From the NCBI RefSeq assembly GCF_900102965.1, contig NZ_FNGM01000001.1, positions 224,506-288,505 of the forward strand: DNA of 64,000 bases, given 5' to 3'. A program made the position numbers and the translations under genes. The notes below the pieces were generated by a model. It was not told the DNA's origin. It saw only the letters and a list, made by a program, of their open reading frames with translations, and made no database searches. Of the stretch, positions 1 through 7,729 are shown piece by piece (the first letter of the stretch is position 1; each line of letters begins with the position of its first letter). The stretch is from Paenibacillus jilunlii. Lineage in GTDB: Bacteria > Bacillota > Bacilli > Paenibacillales > Paenibacillaceae.

Positions 1-1
1 T

Positions 2-787
2 GGCGGGGAAGTGAAGGGATTGAAACGGCTGAAGAACGGTTATACCTCCTGCATGCTGTCCTGGAGCCTGAGCAGCAGCGGTAAGAAAGCTGATGAGTGT
101 TGCAGTGATCTGGAGCTGTCCCAAGCCTTTACCCCGGAGATTGAACGAAAGCTGAAGCGGGCAGTCGAAAATCCGGACATGCATGGCCTCCGCCAGCAGC
201 TGGACATTATGCTTAACAACGGCAGAGACACAACTGTTTTTACCTTTCTGGCCCTCAGGCTGGTACTGCTGCTTGCCTCCATTGCCAAAAAGTTTGAGTT
301 AGGAAGTTCCTCATTGCAGAGGTATGTATGGAACTCCCGGATGTCCATTGTCCATGCCGGCTCGCCCGAAGGGGTACGGAGTTTATTGGACGAGCTGGCG
401 CAGCTTGTGATGGAAGAAGTGAAGAAGGTCCGCTTCTCAGACGGCTGGCACCTTATTGAGGCCGTCCGGAAATATGCCGGGGAGAATTTCTGCTGCAGGC
501 TGGAGCTATCCTCCCTGGCAGAGTTGTTTTACTTGAATGAGGCCGATTTGCCAAGACAGTTCAAGCAGCATGTCGGCATAACCTTTAGCGACTATATTAC
601 CAAGCTGCGGATAACCAAGGCTGAGCAGCTGCTGCAGCAAAACGAACTCAAGGCGGGTGATATCCCCAGGCTTGCCGGTTATTCCGGGTTCGGCAGCTTT
701 AGCACTGCCTTCAAAAAATACAGCGGCATAAGCCCCAAAGAATACCGGGAACGGTTTGTACAGGGGCGTGCGGCTAGAGGCTGCTGA
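2..787 (+). CDS. AraC-type response regulator, C-terminal part (truncated by window edge)
   Basis: The reading frame is open to the left edge, so the visible GTG at 11 is probably internal and the N-terminus lies outside the window. The last ~100 residues form an AraC/XylS double helix-turn-helix, with the family's ending resembling 'GFGSFSTAFKKYSGISPKEYR' shortened at the edges. The preceding ~150 residues resemble the linker of YesN-type response regulators, which usually pair with a sensor kinase for sugar uptake. The receiver domain itself is not visible. Family assignment is firm; that it is a response regulator rather than a plain AraC protein is inference. Confidence 0.75.
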   Translation, partial: GGEVKGLKRLKNGYTSCMLSWSLSSSGKKADECCSDLELSQAFTPEIERKLKRAVENPDMHGLRQQLDIMLNNGRDTTVFTFLALRLVLLLASIAKKFELGSSSLQRYVWNSRMSIVHAGSPEGVRSLLDELAQLVMEEVKKVRFSDGWHLIEAVRKYAGENFCCRLELSSLAELFYLNEADLPRQFKQHVGITFSDYITKLRITKAEQLLQQNELKAGDIPRLAGYSGFGSFSTAFKKYSGISPKEYRERFVQGRAARGC

Positions 788-1057
788 TGGGGAGTGTCTG
801 CATCTCCCGATCAATGGTACAATAAGGAAAAGGTATATATCATACCCACTGGATATAGAAGGGAGGATGAGGATGAGGATGAGTAAAAGAAGATTAGGGT
901 TCCGCTCTATGCAGAGTCTATGGTTGAACAACAATGGCGGTTGTTTGCATAGGGCGGGAAACATAACACCGCTATAATAACCTGCAAGAGTAACGTTGTT
1001 CATCCTGTAGACTTTGCCACCTTAAAAAGCAGATTAATTTTAAGGAGCGGAGCTGCG
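788..1057. other. Intergenic gap with one imperfect hairpin
   Basis: No convincing gene. An imperfect inverted repeat sits at 918-952, with outer arms CTATG/CATAG and inner arms AACAAC/GTTGTT. The same AACAAC/GTTGTT core recurs in hairpins near the right end of the window. No T-tract follows, so it is not an obvious terminator. Confidence 0.35.
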
Positions 1058-1324
1058 ATGAAATATGTTAACGCGGATATAGTATTGCCGGAAAACTTGC
1101 TGAAGGAAGTCCAGAAATATATACACGGCGGGATGCTCTACGTGCCAAAGCCGGAAGGTATTAAGGCCAAATGGGGTGAGAACTCCGGCGGCAGAGCATA
1201 TCTGACCCACAGAAATAATGAGATTCGTAACCAGTATAGGGCAGGGCTCGGCATTGAGCATCTGGCAGAACAATTCTGCCTCTCCTGCGACAGCATCAAA
1301 AAAATCGTCTATGGCAAGAAATAG
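1058..1324 (+). CDS. CD3324-like small HTH protein
   Basis: This 88-residue protein has the layout of the CD3324 family: an N-terminal 'MKYVNADIVLPENLLKE' helix, a central 'KWGENSGGRAYLTHRN' segment and a C-terminal helix-turn-helix around residues 65-86 ending in IKKIVYGKK. Family members are small putative DNA-binding proteins distantly like Mor regulators; their target is unknown. The ATG is preceded by TAAGGAGCGG, and a strong terminator follows 13 bases after the stop, so it is a single-gene unit. Confidence 0.8.
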   Translation: MKYVNADIVLPENLLKEVQKYIHGGMLYVPKPEGIKAKWGENSGGRAYLTHRNNEIRNQYRAGLGIEHLAEQFCLSCDSIKKIVYGKK

Positions 1325-1336
1325 ACGGCTGAAAAG

Positions 1337-1370
1337 GCCGCATCGGATGTTTGTTCCGGTGCGGCTTGTT
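1337..1370 (+). terminator. Intrinsic terminator of the CD3324-like gene
   Basis: An 11-bp arm GCCGCATCGGA pairs with TCCGGTGCGGC (one wobble) around a 7-base loop and is followed by TTGTTT. Confidence 0.8.
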
Positions 1371-1379
1371 TAAAATATT

Positions 1380-1471
1380 AGAATTTATATGCTTCGCGCT
1401 ATAAATTATCCTTCTATTTCTCGCTGAAACGGGTACCGTCCTTATAAGGATGGTACCCGTTTCCACTTGTG
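1380..1471. repeat. Dispersed hairpin element, copy 1
   Basis: The block starts GAATTTATATGCTTC, passes through TTTCTCGCTGAAACGG and ends CCGTTTCCACTTGTG. Positions 1426-1463 are an almost perfect palindrome built on GAAACGGGTACC. The same framework (CTATAAAT, TCTCGCTGAAACGG, variable stem, CCGTTTC, CTTGTG) returns at 10141-10262 and 50199-50281 with different stem contents, all in intergenic DNA. No open frame is shared between copies. It looks like a small non-autonomous or structural repeat. Confidence 0.65.
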
Positions 1472-1506
1472 ATGGATGCTTGTTTTCTCTGTGCAATAAG
1501 GATACC

Positions 1507-1539
1507 ACGGCAGCTGACCCAAAAATCAGCTGCCGTTTT
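1507..1539 (+). terminator. Strong hairpin with T-tract
   Basis: Perfect 11-bp arms ACGGCAGCTGA/TCAGCTGCCGT with an 8-base loop are followed by TTTT. No gene clearly ends here, so it may insulate the GntR promoter from read-through or end a transcript starting in the repeat element. Confidence 0.65.
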
Positions 1540-1561
1540 CATAAGAATTTTCAACAGAATC

Positions 1562-1601
1562 TTGCATGGTATTATCATATGTGTTATACATGTAATATAA
1601 C
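1562..1601 (+). promoter_or_regulatory. Promoter and palindromic operator of the GntR unit
   Basis: TTGCAT (1562-1567) and TATACA (1585-1590) are separated by 17 bases, a good sigma-A promoter. The palindrome GTTATA-N7-TATAAC (1583-1601) overlaps the -10 box, as expected for autorepression by the GntR protein encoded downstream. A small UUCG-loop hairpin (1639-1652) lies in the untranslated leader. Confidence 0.6.
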
Positions 1602-1720
1602 AGACAAACGAGGAGGTTGGCTTGATATGGTTGGATCTACGGCTTCGGCCGTCCCGCATCATCGCGGAGATGGTTTCATGATCCGCTGAAGACGCGCAGC
1701 TGCCATAAGGAGAGATATTC

Positions 1721-2122
1721 ATGTTCATAGAACTCGATCTGCAATCGGAAACCCCGATTTACGCACAACTGGTTGACCAAATTGTCGAAGGGATCGCCTC
1801 CGGTGCTTTGCAGCCGGGGGACCCGCTTCCGTCGGTCCGACGCCTGGCGGAGGACTTGGGGATCAATCTCCATACCGTCAACAAGTCCTACAATTTGCTC
1901 AAGCAAGAGGGTTTTCTTCAAGTACACCGAAAGAAGGGGGTTATCGTTCAGCCCGACGGGATGCCCGGCGTGACTGAGGCGTTCGAGGAGAAGCTCCGGC
2001 GGCAGCTCCGGTCTCTTGCGGCGGCAGCAGCGGTACGCGGCATGACGGAAGAGGTATTCGCGCAGGAGAGCAGGTCGGTGTACCGGAATACCATTACAAA
2101 TCACGGAGGGGAACAGCATTGA
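1721..2122 (+). CDS. GntR family regulator, YtrA subfamily
   Basis: The 133-residue protein has the short YtrA plan: a winged helix at residues ~8-75 (PIYAQLVDQI, then LPSVRRLAEDLGINLHTVNKSY) and a ~45-residue helical dimerisation tail, with no large ligand domain. Such proteins usually repress their own operon encoding membrane proteins or ABC transporters. AAGGAGAG precedes the ATG. The stop overlaps the TTG start of the next gene, implying translational coupling. A palindromic operator lies in the promoter. Confidence 0.88.
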   Translation: MFIELDLQSETPIYAQLVDQIVEGIASGALQPGDPLPSVRRLAEDLGINLHTVNKSYNLLKQEGFLQVHRKKGVIVQPDGMPGVTEAFEEKLRRQLRSLAAAAAVRGMTEEVFAQESRSVYRNTITNHGGEQH

Positions 2123-3216
2123 CTGTACTGGAGACGATCTTCATATCCAGCTTTTATTTGTTTGTCGCGTTGATGATCAGCATACAGGCCCATATCGGCT
2201 TGCAGACCCTGCTGTTCGGCATCACGCTGCCGGCGGAGGCCCTGCAGGATACGGGCGTCCGGGGCATTCGCCGGAATTACGTTTTACTCACCGGTGGTTT
2301 TGCCGTCGTCGTCGGAGCAGCCTGCTTTATAGTGACGCGTCATCAAACGACGAGCCGGAGTTTCCTGTATTGGGCGGCAGCCATCTTGCTTTTAATAATG
2401 ATGTCGTTCTTCGCCATTCGGATCAGCCGGATGTCCGCGTTGCGTTTGAAGGCGGCCAGGGGCTGGCAGGTTGCCATGCAAACAAAGCGCGCAGCAAACC
2501 TCGTGGCCGGCCGGACGCAGGGTTCGGTGCTGAGCTTTTGGTGGTATTCAGCGCATGTCGCCGTGATGGCGCTATGCATCTTCTTTGTCGTTGTGAGATG
2601 GAACGCGATTCCACAGTCGTTCGCGACGCATATGGGGCCGGACGGCCTTCCGGATCAGTACACTTTCAAATCCGTACGGACCGTGTTCATGATGAACCTC
2701 GTGCAAGCACTGATGATCGTGTTCTTCGCCGGCTATAATCTGATGATCTGCCGTGCCAGGACATCGCTGGATCCCCAGGACCGGGAAGGATCGTTACGGA
2801 AACAGTTGAAGCTCAAGAAAATCCACTCGATTTCGGCTTGGGGCATTTCGCTGCTGGGAATTGTAAACATAGGGTTGCTGCAAGCCGTAATACTGTACGG
2901 CTGGAATCTCAATCTGCTCGTGCGCTGCAACATCTCGTTCTTAGTATTGTTTTTCTTGACGCTGATCGGCGTCTTGCTTTACCTGCGCTTCAGAGGTCTT
3001 GATCAGATAAGAGACATTCCGTCGCAGGAGGAAAGGCACTGGAAGTGGCTCGGCAGCATTTACGCGAACCCTGAAGACCCGGCGTTATTCGTTCCGGACC
3101 GGTACGGATTCTTATGGACGATCAATATGGCTAATCCGCCCGGTAAGACCGTAGCCGCTGCGATGATAGCCGTTCTGGTGACCGCCATTCTCGTAATCAT
3201 GTTCAATTTTCGATAA
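2119..3216 (+). CDS. DUF1648/DUF5808 multi-pass membrane protein
   Basis: The 365-residue protein has about eight hydrophobic segments. A DUF1648-like stretch lies near residues 140-215 (IPQSFATHMGPDGLPDQY). A C-terminal DUF5808-like motif, HWKWLGSIYANPEDPALFVP, is followed by GFLWTINMANP and a last membrane helix. Such proteins are commonly paired with YtrA-type regulators; their biochemical role is unknown. The start is TTG at 2119, inside the GntR stop codon, behind GGAGGGGA. It shares an operon with the regulator. Confidence 0.8.
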   Translation: MTVLETIFISSFYLFVALMISIQAHIGLQTLLFGITLPAEALQDTGVRGIRRNYVLLTGGFAVVVGAACFIVTRHQTTSRSFLYWAAAILLLIMMSFFAIRISRMSALRLKAARGWQVAMQTKRAANLVAGRTQGSVLSFWWYSAHVAVMALCIFFVVVRWNAIPQSFATHMGPDGLPDQYTFKSVRTVFMMNLVQALMIVFFAGYNLMICRARTSLDPQDREGSLRKQLKLKKIHSISAWGISLLGIVNIGLLQAVILYGWNLNLLVRCNISFLVLFFLTLIGVLLYLRFRGLDQIRDIPSQEERHWKWLGSIYANPEDPALFVPDRYGFLWTINMANPPGKTVAAAMIAVLVTAILVIMFNFR

Positions 3217-3244
3217 ATAAAGCAATCTCGGAAGGAGAGTTCAC

Positions 3245-5422
3245 ATGAAGAAAAACAGATGGATAATGGGAGCCTTGCTAGTTTGGTGTCTGGTGCTAAG
3301 CTCATGGGACGGCAACACAGCACTGGCTGCAATGCAGAACATAGAAGCGGCACTGAATACATCCAAGGTGATCGAGTCAAGCTCTGTACCTTTAACCGTG
3401 CTAACGCCGGAAATGGACCTGCCCTCGAACAAGGCTGTAATCACCTACGAAGCAACCCGGAAAGCTGCAAAGGAGAAGGCTGATCTCCTCACGAAAACTT
3501 ACGGTACGAACAGCGTGCAGTACGCCATTATCGATCATGGCAGCATCATCGTATCCGGCCAGTCCGGCAAAAATGATGAGCAGGGACAGAAGCCGCTCAC
3601 AAAAGAAACGATGTACGGGATCGGCTCGACGAGTAAAATGTTTACCACGGTTGCCGCCATGCAATTGGCCGACCAAGGGAAAATTAATCTCGATACGCCG
3701 GTCGTCCGGTATATCCCCGAGTTTACGATGAAGGATGAACGCTACAAGCAGATTACGCCGCGCATGCTGCTGAATCATTCTTCCGGATTGAACGGATCGT
3801 CGCTGACGAACGCCTTTTTATTCGAAGATAACGATACTTACGCCCACGACACATTGCTGGGGCAATTGGCCGGTCAGACCTTAAAGGCAGCACCGGGCGC
3901 TTATTCGGTATACTGCAATGACGGATTTACGCTGGCCCAGATTCTAGTCGAGCGAGTCAGCGGCATGGACTTTACCTCTTATATCCATCGATATATTACG
4001 GAACCTCTGGGTATGGCCCATACGAAGACGCCGCTGGATTCTTTGAGCACAGCAAAGATGGCGGGACTCTATTATCCTGCCTACACAGGACAGCTCCCCA
4101 ACGAGACAAGCAACGTGATTGGAGCGGGAGGCATATATTCCACGGCGGAAGACCTGGTTCGGTTCTCGCAAATGTTCACGGGGAAGGCGGAAGAAATCTT
4201 GTCCGGTAAATCGTCGGCGGCCATGGCGCAGGACGAGTACAAGACCCCTTTGTGGCCTGAGGATGAGGCCAGCTCATTCGATTACGGATATGGTCTCGGC
4301 TGGGACAATGTCAATCTGTATCCTTTCAGCGAATACGGGATGAAGGCGTTGACCAAAGGCGGGGACACGATTCTCTATCACTCGTCGCTCGTTGTGCTTC
4401 CCGAACAGGGCATGGCGGCAGCTGTTATCACTTCCGGCGGGAGCAGTACGGCCGACCGGCTTATGGCGAACGAAATCCTGCTTCAGGCGCTGAAGGAGAA
4501 AGGGACGATTGCCGACTTCAAGCCTGAGAAGTCATACGGCGCGCCGGTAAAGGCTGATATGCCGGAGTCCGTGCTGCAGTATTCGGGAATCTATGGCGCG
4601 ACTAATACAACGGTTAACATCGATATTACGAAAGGCGGCGTCTTGTCCATCGCTTCGGAGCAGTCTCCCGGAACTCCGGCTCAGACCTTCGGGTATTCGG
4701 CCGACGGCACGTTCCGGAGTGCGGACGGGAATACGAAGATCAGCTTCGTGACGGAGGAGAACGGCCGCACCTACTTATGGATACGTCAATACGCTTCATT
4801 GCCGGGTCTTGGGCAAATGTCTGCATCCGTGTACAACGCCGAGAAGCTCCAGCCCCAAGAACTCCCGGTAGAGACCAAAGCAGCATGGATTCAGCGCGAC
4901 GGCAAGAAGTATTATCTGCTGAATGAGAAGTATACGTCTCTCGTTTACATGATGATGCAGCCCATCCAATTAAAGGTGTCGCAACAATTGCCGGGGTACG
5001 TGTTGGATAAGCGAATAACAGGCCCGGATACAGCCGTCTCCGAATTGCAAATTCCGGGAATGAGCGGGCGTGATCTCTCAAGTTATACGTTCTTTACACA
5101 GGACGGCGTTGAGTACCTGGATCTTGGTGGAAGCCTCTTAGTAAACGAAGCTGCCGTGAAGCCCATCTACATCGCTAAGAAGTCAATCGTTAAGATTCCG
5201 CCCAGCGGACACGCCCGATGGTATACGATAAGCGACAAAGACGCGGGCAAGACCGTTAAGGTGAGCATGTCCTCGAACGCCTCCTTTGCTATATATAATG
5301 CAAAAGGTACATGCATTTACTTCAGTGTCATCGGAGGCAAGGATAAGGTCGGACTGCCCGCGGGAGGATCGATTGTTTTCGCCGGAGATGCCGGCGCGAA
5401 GTTCGTGATTTCCGCGCAGTAA
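3245..5422 (+). CDS. Secreted serine hydrolase, class C beta-lactamase/PBP fold
   Basis: A 725-residue exported protein with an N-terminal signal peptide (~residues 1-29, cleavage after LAA likely). The catalytic motifs of penicillin-recognising hydrolases are present: S-T-S-K at 128-131 (nucleophile Ser128), Y-C-N at 223-225 and K-G-G near 371. After the ~400-residue catalytic domain comes a ~290-residue C-terminal extension without membrane helices. Family members cleave D-amino-acid peptides or esters; the substrate here is unknown. GGAAGGAG precedes the ATG, 28 bases after the GntR-operon membrane protein, so it may be co-transcribed with it. Confidence 0.85.
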   Translation: MKKNRWIMGALLVWCLVLSSWDGNTALAAMQNIEAALNTSKVIESSSVPLTVLTPEMDLPSNKAVITYEATRKAAKEKADLLTKTYGTNSVQYAIIDHGSIIVSGQSGKNDEQGQKPLTKETMYGIGSTSKMFTTVAAMQLADQGKINLDTPVVRYIPEFTMKDERYKQITPRMLLNHSSGLNGSSLTNAFLFEDNDTYAHDTLLGQLAGQTLKAAPGAYSVYCNDGFTLAQILVERVSGMDFTSYIHRYITEPLGMAHTKTPLDSLSTAKMAGLYYPAYTGQLPNETSNVIGAGGIYSTAEDLVRFSQMFTGKAEEILSGKSSAAMAQDEYKTPLWPEDEASSFDYGYGLGWDNVNLYPFSEYGMKALTKGGDTILYHSSLVVLPEQGMAAAVITSGGSSTADRLMANEILLQALKEKGTIADFKPEKSYGAPVKADMPESVLQYSGIYGATNTTVNIDITKGGVLSIASEQSPGTPAQTFGYSADGTFRSADGNTKISFVTEENGRTYLWIRQYASLPGLGQMSASVYNAEKLQPQELPVETKAAWIQRDGKKYYLLNEKYTSLVYMMMQPIQLKVSQQLPGYVLDKRITGPDTAVSELQIPGMSGRDLSSYTFFTQDGVEYLDLGGSLLVNEAAVKPIYIAKKSIVKIPPSGHARWYTISDKDAGKTVKVSMSSNASFAIYNAKGTCIYFSVIGGKDKVGLPAGGSIVFAGDAGAKFVISAQ

Positions 5423-5589
5423 CGCCGCAATAGGTATTTCATAACTGGCTTAAGCTGCTCCATTTCTTTGTTAACGGGCTAACATAACCCAATACAATCC
5501 ACTTAGTCAAAATGTTAAGATTGGAAATAACAAACTGCTGGAAGGATTTTTACCACAGGTAAGCAGCGAATCTGGAACGGAGGGACAAA

Positions 5590-6042
5590 ATGCAAATCCG
5601 AAAGTTAAATGCCAATGAAGTACCGCCATTTGAATTGCTGTTACTAGCAGATCCATCCCGAAAACTTGTGGAAGAATATCTTCAAAGAGGACAGTGCTTC
5701 ATCGGCTCTCTAAATGACCAAATCATTGGAGTCTATGTTTTATTACCAACAAGACCCGACACAGTTGAATTAGTGAATGTAGCCGTTGATGAAAAGCATC
5801 AAGGCAAAGGAGCCGGAAAACAGCTTGTAAAGCATGCTGTACAAATTGCCGCTGAATTGGGGTATAAAACAATTGAAGTCGGTACCGGAAATTCCGGCAT
5901 GGGGCAGCTTGCCCTTTATCAGAAATGCGGATTTAGAATAATTGGGATAGACAGAGACTTTTTTGTTAGACATTATAATGAAAAAATATTTGAAAACGGC
6001 ATGCAAGTTATAGATATGATACGACTATCACAAGATTTATAA
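5590..6042 (+). CDS. GNAT family N-acetyltransferase (YvbK-like)
   Basis: A 150-residue single-domain GNAT enzyme. The acetyl-CoA-binding motif A is clear: VNVAVDEKHQGKGAGKQLV, with the pyrophosphate loop QGKGAG at residues 71-76. Motif B (LALYQKCGFRIIGIDRDFF) follows. The N-terminus and overall length resemble B. subtilis YvbK. The acceptor substrate cannot be told from sequence. The gene is visibly more AT-rich than the hydrolase before it. The ATG lies behind CGGAGGGA, and the 167-bp gap upstream suggests its own promoter. Confidence 0.85.
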   Translation: MQIRKLNANEVPPFELLLLADPSRKLVEEYLQRGQCFIGSLNDQIIGVYVLLPTRPDTVELVNVAVDEKHQGKGAGKQLVKHAVQIAAELGYKTIEVGTGNSGMGQLALYQKCGFRIIGIDRDFFVRHYNEKIFENGMQVIDMIRLSQDL

Positions 6043-6056
6043 CCGGCTGTTTATTC

Positions 6057-6136
6057 AACTAACGGATAACGTTAGTTCAATGAAACAGCGGCAGTCTAGG
6101 ACTTTATTTTATCGTCCTTGGCGGCCGCTGTTTCAA
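6057..6136. terminator. Tandem hairpins between convergent genes
   Basis: A small hairpin AACTAACG/CGTTAGTT (6057-6077) is followed by a larger inverted repeat TGAAACAGCGGC/GCCGCTGTTTCA (6081-6135) with a further AGGAC/GTCCT inner stem. It lies between the converging GNAT gene and hisS and probably ends transcription in both directions. Confidence 0.55.
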
Positions 6137-6151
6137 TTTCCAGATTCAGTC

Positions 6152-7426
6152 TTATTTTCTGATGACAGCAACGGCAGCTTCCACCGTAAGCAGCTCTTCG
6201 CTTTGCTGCCACATATCCTTGAGCCGGAGCTTGCCTTCAGCCGCTTCGCTCTGCCCAATCAGAATGACGTAGCGGATTCCCTTCGTGCTCGCTGCGGCCA
6301 GCGTTTTCTTCAGCTTGCGTTTCCCGGCATCCACAGCAGTACGGATGCCGGCAGCACGGATTGCAGCGGCTGCTGTCAAGGCCTGCGGCATACACTCTCC
6401 GACGGGTATGACCAGCACCCCCGAAGCTTCCTCACGGATAGGCCGTTCGCCAAGCAGAGCCATAATCGACTCCATGCCGAAGGATATGCCCACCGTGGGA
6501 TATTCGATGTCCTCACGCCCCACCAGCTTTCCGATGATTGAATCATATCGGCCTCCGCCGCCAAGGCTGGAAGTGTAGGCACCGGAAGCATCGAAGATCT
6601 CGTATACCGTTCCTGTGTAGAATGACAGACCCCGTGACAGAAATGGATCGAATACGCAGGTCTCCGCAAGTCCAATCTCCGCGATCAGCCGCTGCAGAGC
6701 CAGCACCTCCAGAGCACCCGGTTGCCCGCCCAGTCCATATTTCTCCGCCAGCTCTTCAAAAGATGGAGCATTCATGTTCAGCAGCTCAGCGAGCGCACTT
6801 ACAGCAACGGGAACTGTTCCTTTCCCTTCAAGCTCTGTGAGCACGCCGCGGCTGCCGATTTTGGCCAGTTTGTCGAGCGTCAGCATCACTGAGAGATGCT
6901 CCTCCGCTGGCACGCCGACGGCCGTCAGAATTTCCCCGAGAAACCGCCGGTTGTTCCATTTCACGATGACGGGAATCTCCAGTCTGCGGAAGGCTTCCGC
7001 CGCAAGCTGCATCAGCTCGGCTTCTCCCTGCGGGCCGGCAATGCCCACCACATCGGCGTCGCATTGCAGGAATTCGCGCAGGCGGCCTTTTTTGACCGGG
7101 CCATCGCGGAATACCTTGCCGATCTCATAGCGCTTGTAAGGAAATTCAATGCCCGGATTCAAGGCGATCACTTTGGCAAAAGGAATCGTCAGATCGTAAC
7201 GTAGTCCGAGCTGGCGGCCGCCTTGATCGGTAAGCTGATACATCTCCCGGAGAATCTCGTCGCCTCCCGCATATTTGGAGGTCAGCAGCTCCAGCTCATT
7301 CAGCAGAGTGGTGTCCATGGATTCAAAATCATAGAGTTCAAACAATTCGCTCAGCGTGGAGCGGACTCTCTGACGGATGGCCTGCTCCCGGCCGAAATAA
7401 TCATAGGTTCCTTTAACGTTCTGCAT
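6152..7426 (-). CDS. hisS: Histidine--tRNA ligase under leader-peptide control
   Basis: A 424-residue class II synthetase that charges tRNA-His. Motif 2 lies around residues 66-120 (GLRYDLTIPFAK). The histidine-binding motifs RGLSFYTG (265-272) and GGGGRYD (289-295) are intact. An anticodon-binding domain fills residues ~335-424, which argues for a synthetase rather than the shorter HisZ regulator. The frame is open upstream, but ATG 7426 behind AAGGGG is the natural start (MQNVKGTYDYFG). The wording differs from the usual housekeeping HisRS, so it could be a second copy. Expression appears controlled by the His-codon attenuator immediately upstream. Confidence 0.9.
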   Translation of the reverse strand: MQNVKGTYDYFGREQAIRQRVRSTLSELFELYDFESMDTTLLNELELLTSKYAGGDEILREMYQLTDQGGRQLGLRYDLTIPFAKVIALNPGIEFPYKRYEIGKVFRDGPVKKGRLREFLQCDADVVGIAGPQGEAELMQLAAEAFRRLEIPVIVKWNNRRFLGEILTAVGVPAEEHLSVMLTLDKLAKIGSRGVLTELEGKGTVPVAVSALAELLNMNAPSFEELAEKYGLGGQPGALEVLALQRLIAEIGLAETCVFDPFLSRGLSFYTGTVYEIFDASGAYTSSLGGGGRYDSIIGKLVGREDIEYPTVGISFGMESIMALLGERPIREEASGVLVIPVGECMPQALTAAAAIRAAGIRTAVDAGKRKLKKTLAAASTKGIRYVILIGQSEAAEGKLRLKDMWQQSEELLTVEAAVAVIRK

Positions 7427-7464
7427 AATTATTAACCCCTTTTCCTTTTCAGCTCTGTACAAAT

Positions 7465-7644
7465 AAAAAACGCGCCGGACCTCGTGGTCCCGCGCGCAAA
7501 TATGCGGCAGGGAGGCCAAACGCAAAATGCGTCAGCCCTCCCTGGAAAATGTTCAGGAGTGCTAACGCTGCTTGTGGTGATGATGCCGATTCAGTATGAT
7601 AGTTATGCTGTTCATGAGCATCAGATCCTTTCAAGGCTGGATTA
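7465..7644 (-). ncRNA. His attenuator leader RNA of hisS
   Basis: The transcript predicted from the promoter at 7651-7679 contains the His-rich leader peptide and then five interacting segments. Segment 1 (7568-7554, covering the leader stop codon) can pair with segment 2 (7544-7529; 14 pairs, one mismatch, one bulge). Segment 2 can instead pair with segment 3 (7524-7508; 15 of 17 pairs). Segment 3 (7517-7504) can pair, with bulges, with segment 4 (7495-7486). Segments 4 and 5 (7496-7486 with 7481-7471, 10 of 11 pairs, 4-base loop) form a GC-rich terminator followed by U6. Stalling at His codons leaves 1:2 and 3:4 free to form and should permit read-through. Translation to the stop favours 2:3 and termination. 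Confidence 0.8.
7562..7615 (-). CDS. His leader peptide of the hisS attenuator
   Basis: A 17-codon frame encodes MNSITIILNRHHHHKQR and stops at TAG. Four consecutive His codons (CAT CAT CAC CAC, 7585-7574) occupy positions 11-14. AAGGA lies ten bases before the ATG. The arrangement mirrors enterobacterial hisL, where ribosome pausing at His codons senses charged tRNA-His. The stop codon lies inside RNA segment 1 of the attenuator, which is the position needed to couple translation to folding. It is far too short for routine gene calling. Confidence 0.82.
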   Translation of the reverse strand: MNSITIILNRHHHHKQR

Positions 7645-7650
7645 CAGCAC

Positions 7651-7679
7651 ATTATAGCGGAACGGGAGAAGTCGTGCAA
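7651..7679 (-). promoter_or_regulatory. Sigma-A promoter of the hisS leader
   Basis: On the minus strand TTGCAC (7679-7674) and a consensus TATAAT (7656-7651) are exactly 17 bases apart. Transcription should begin near 7644, about 30 bases before the leader peptide and ~220 before hisS. Confidence 0.8.
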
Positions 7680-7729
7680 GGCCCGCCCGCAGATTCTATC
7701 ATTTTGCAGAGCAAAGGGAGCATTATACT

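Noticed and set aside
1450..1689. 79-codon frame after the first hairpin element
   Set aside because: It crosses a strong terminator and the GntR promoter and operator, and its product has no protein-like features.
7427..7700. T-box riboswitch upstream of hisS
   Set aside because: The conserved AGGGTGG-type T-box sequence and the usual long stem I are absent, and the leader is only ~220 nt. The His peptide plus switching stems explain it better.
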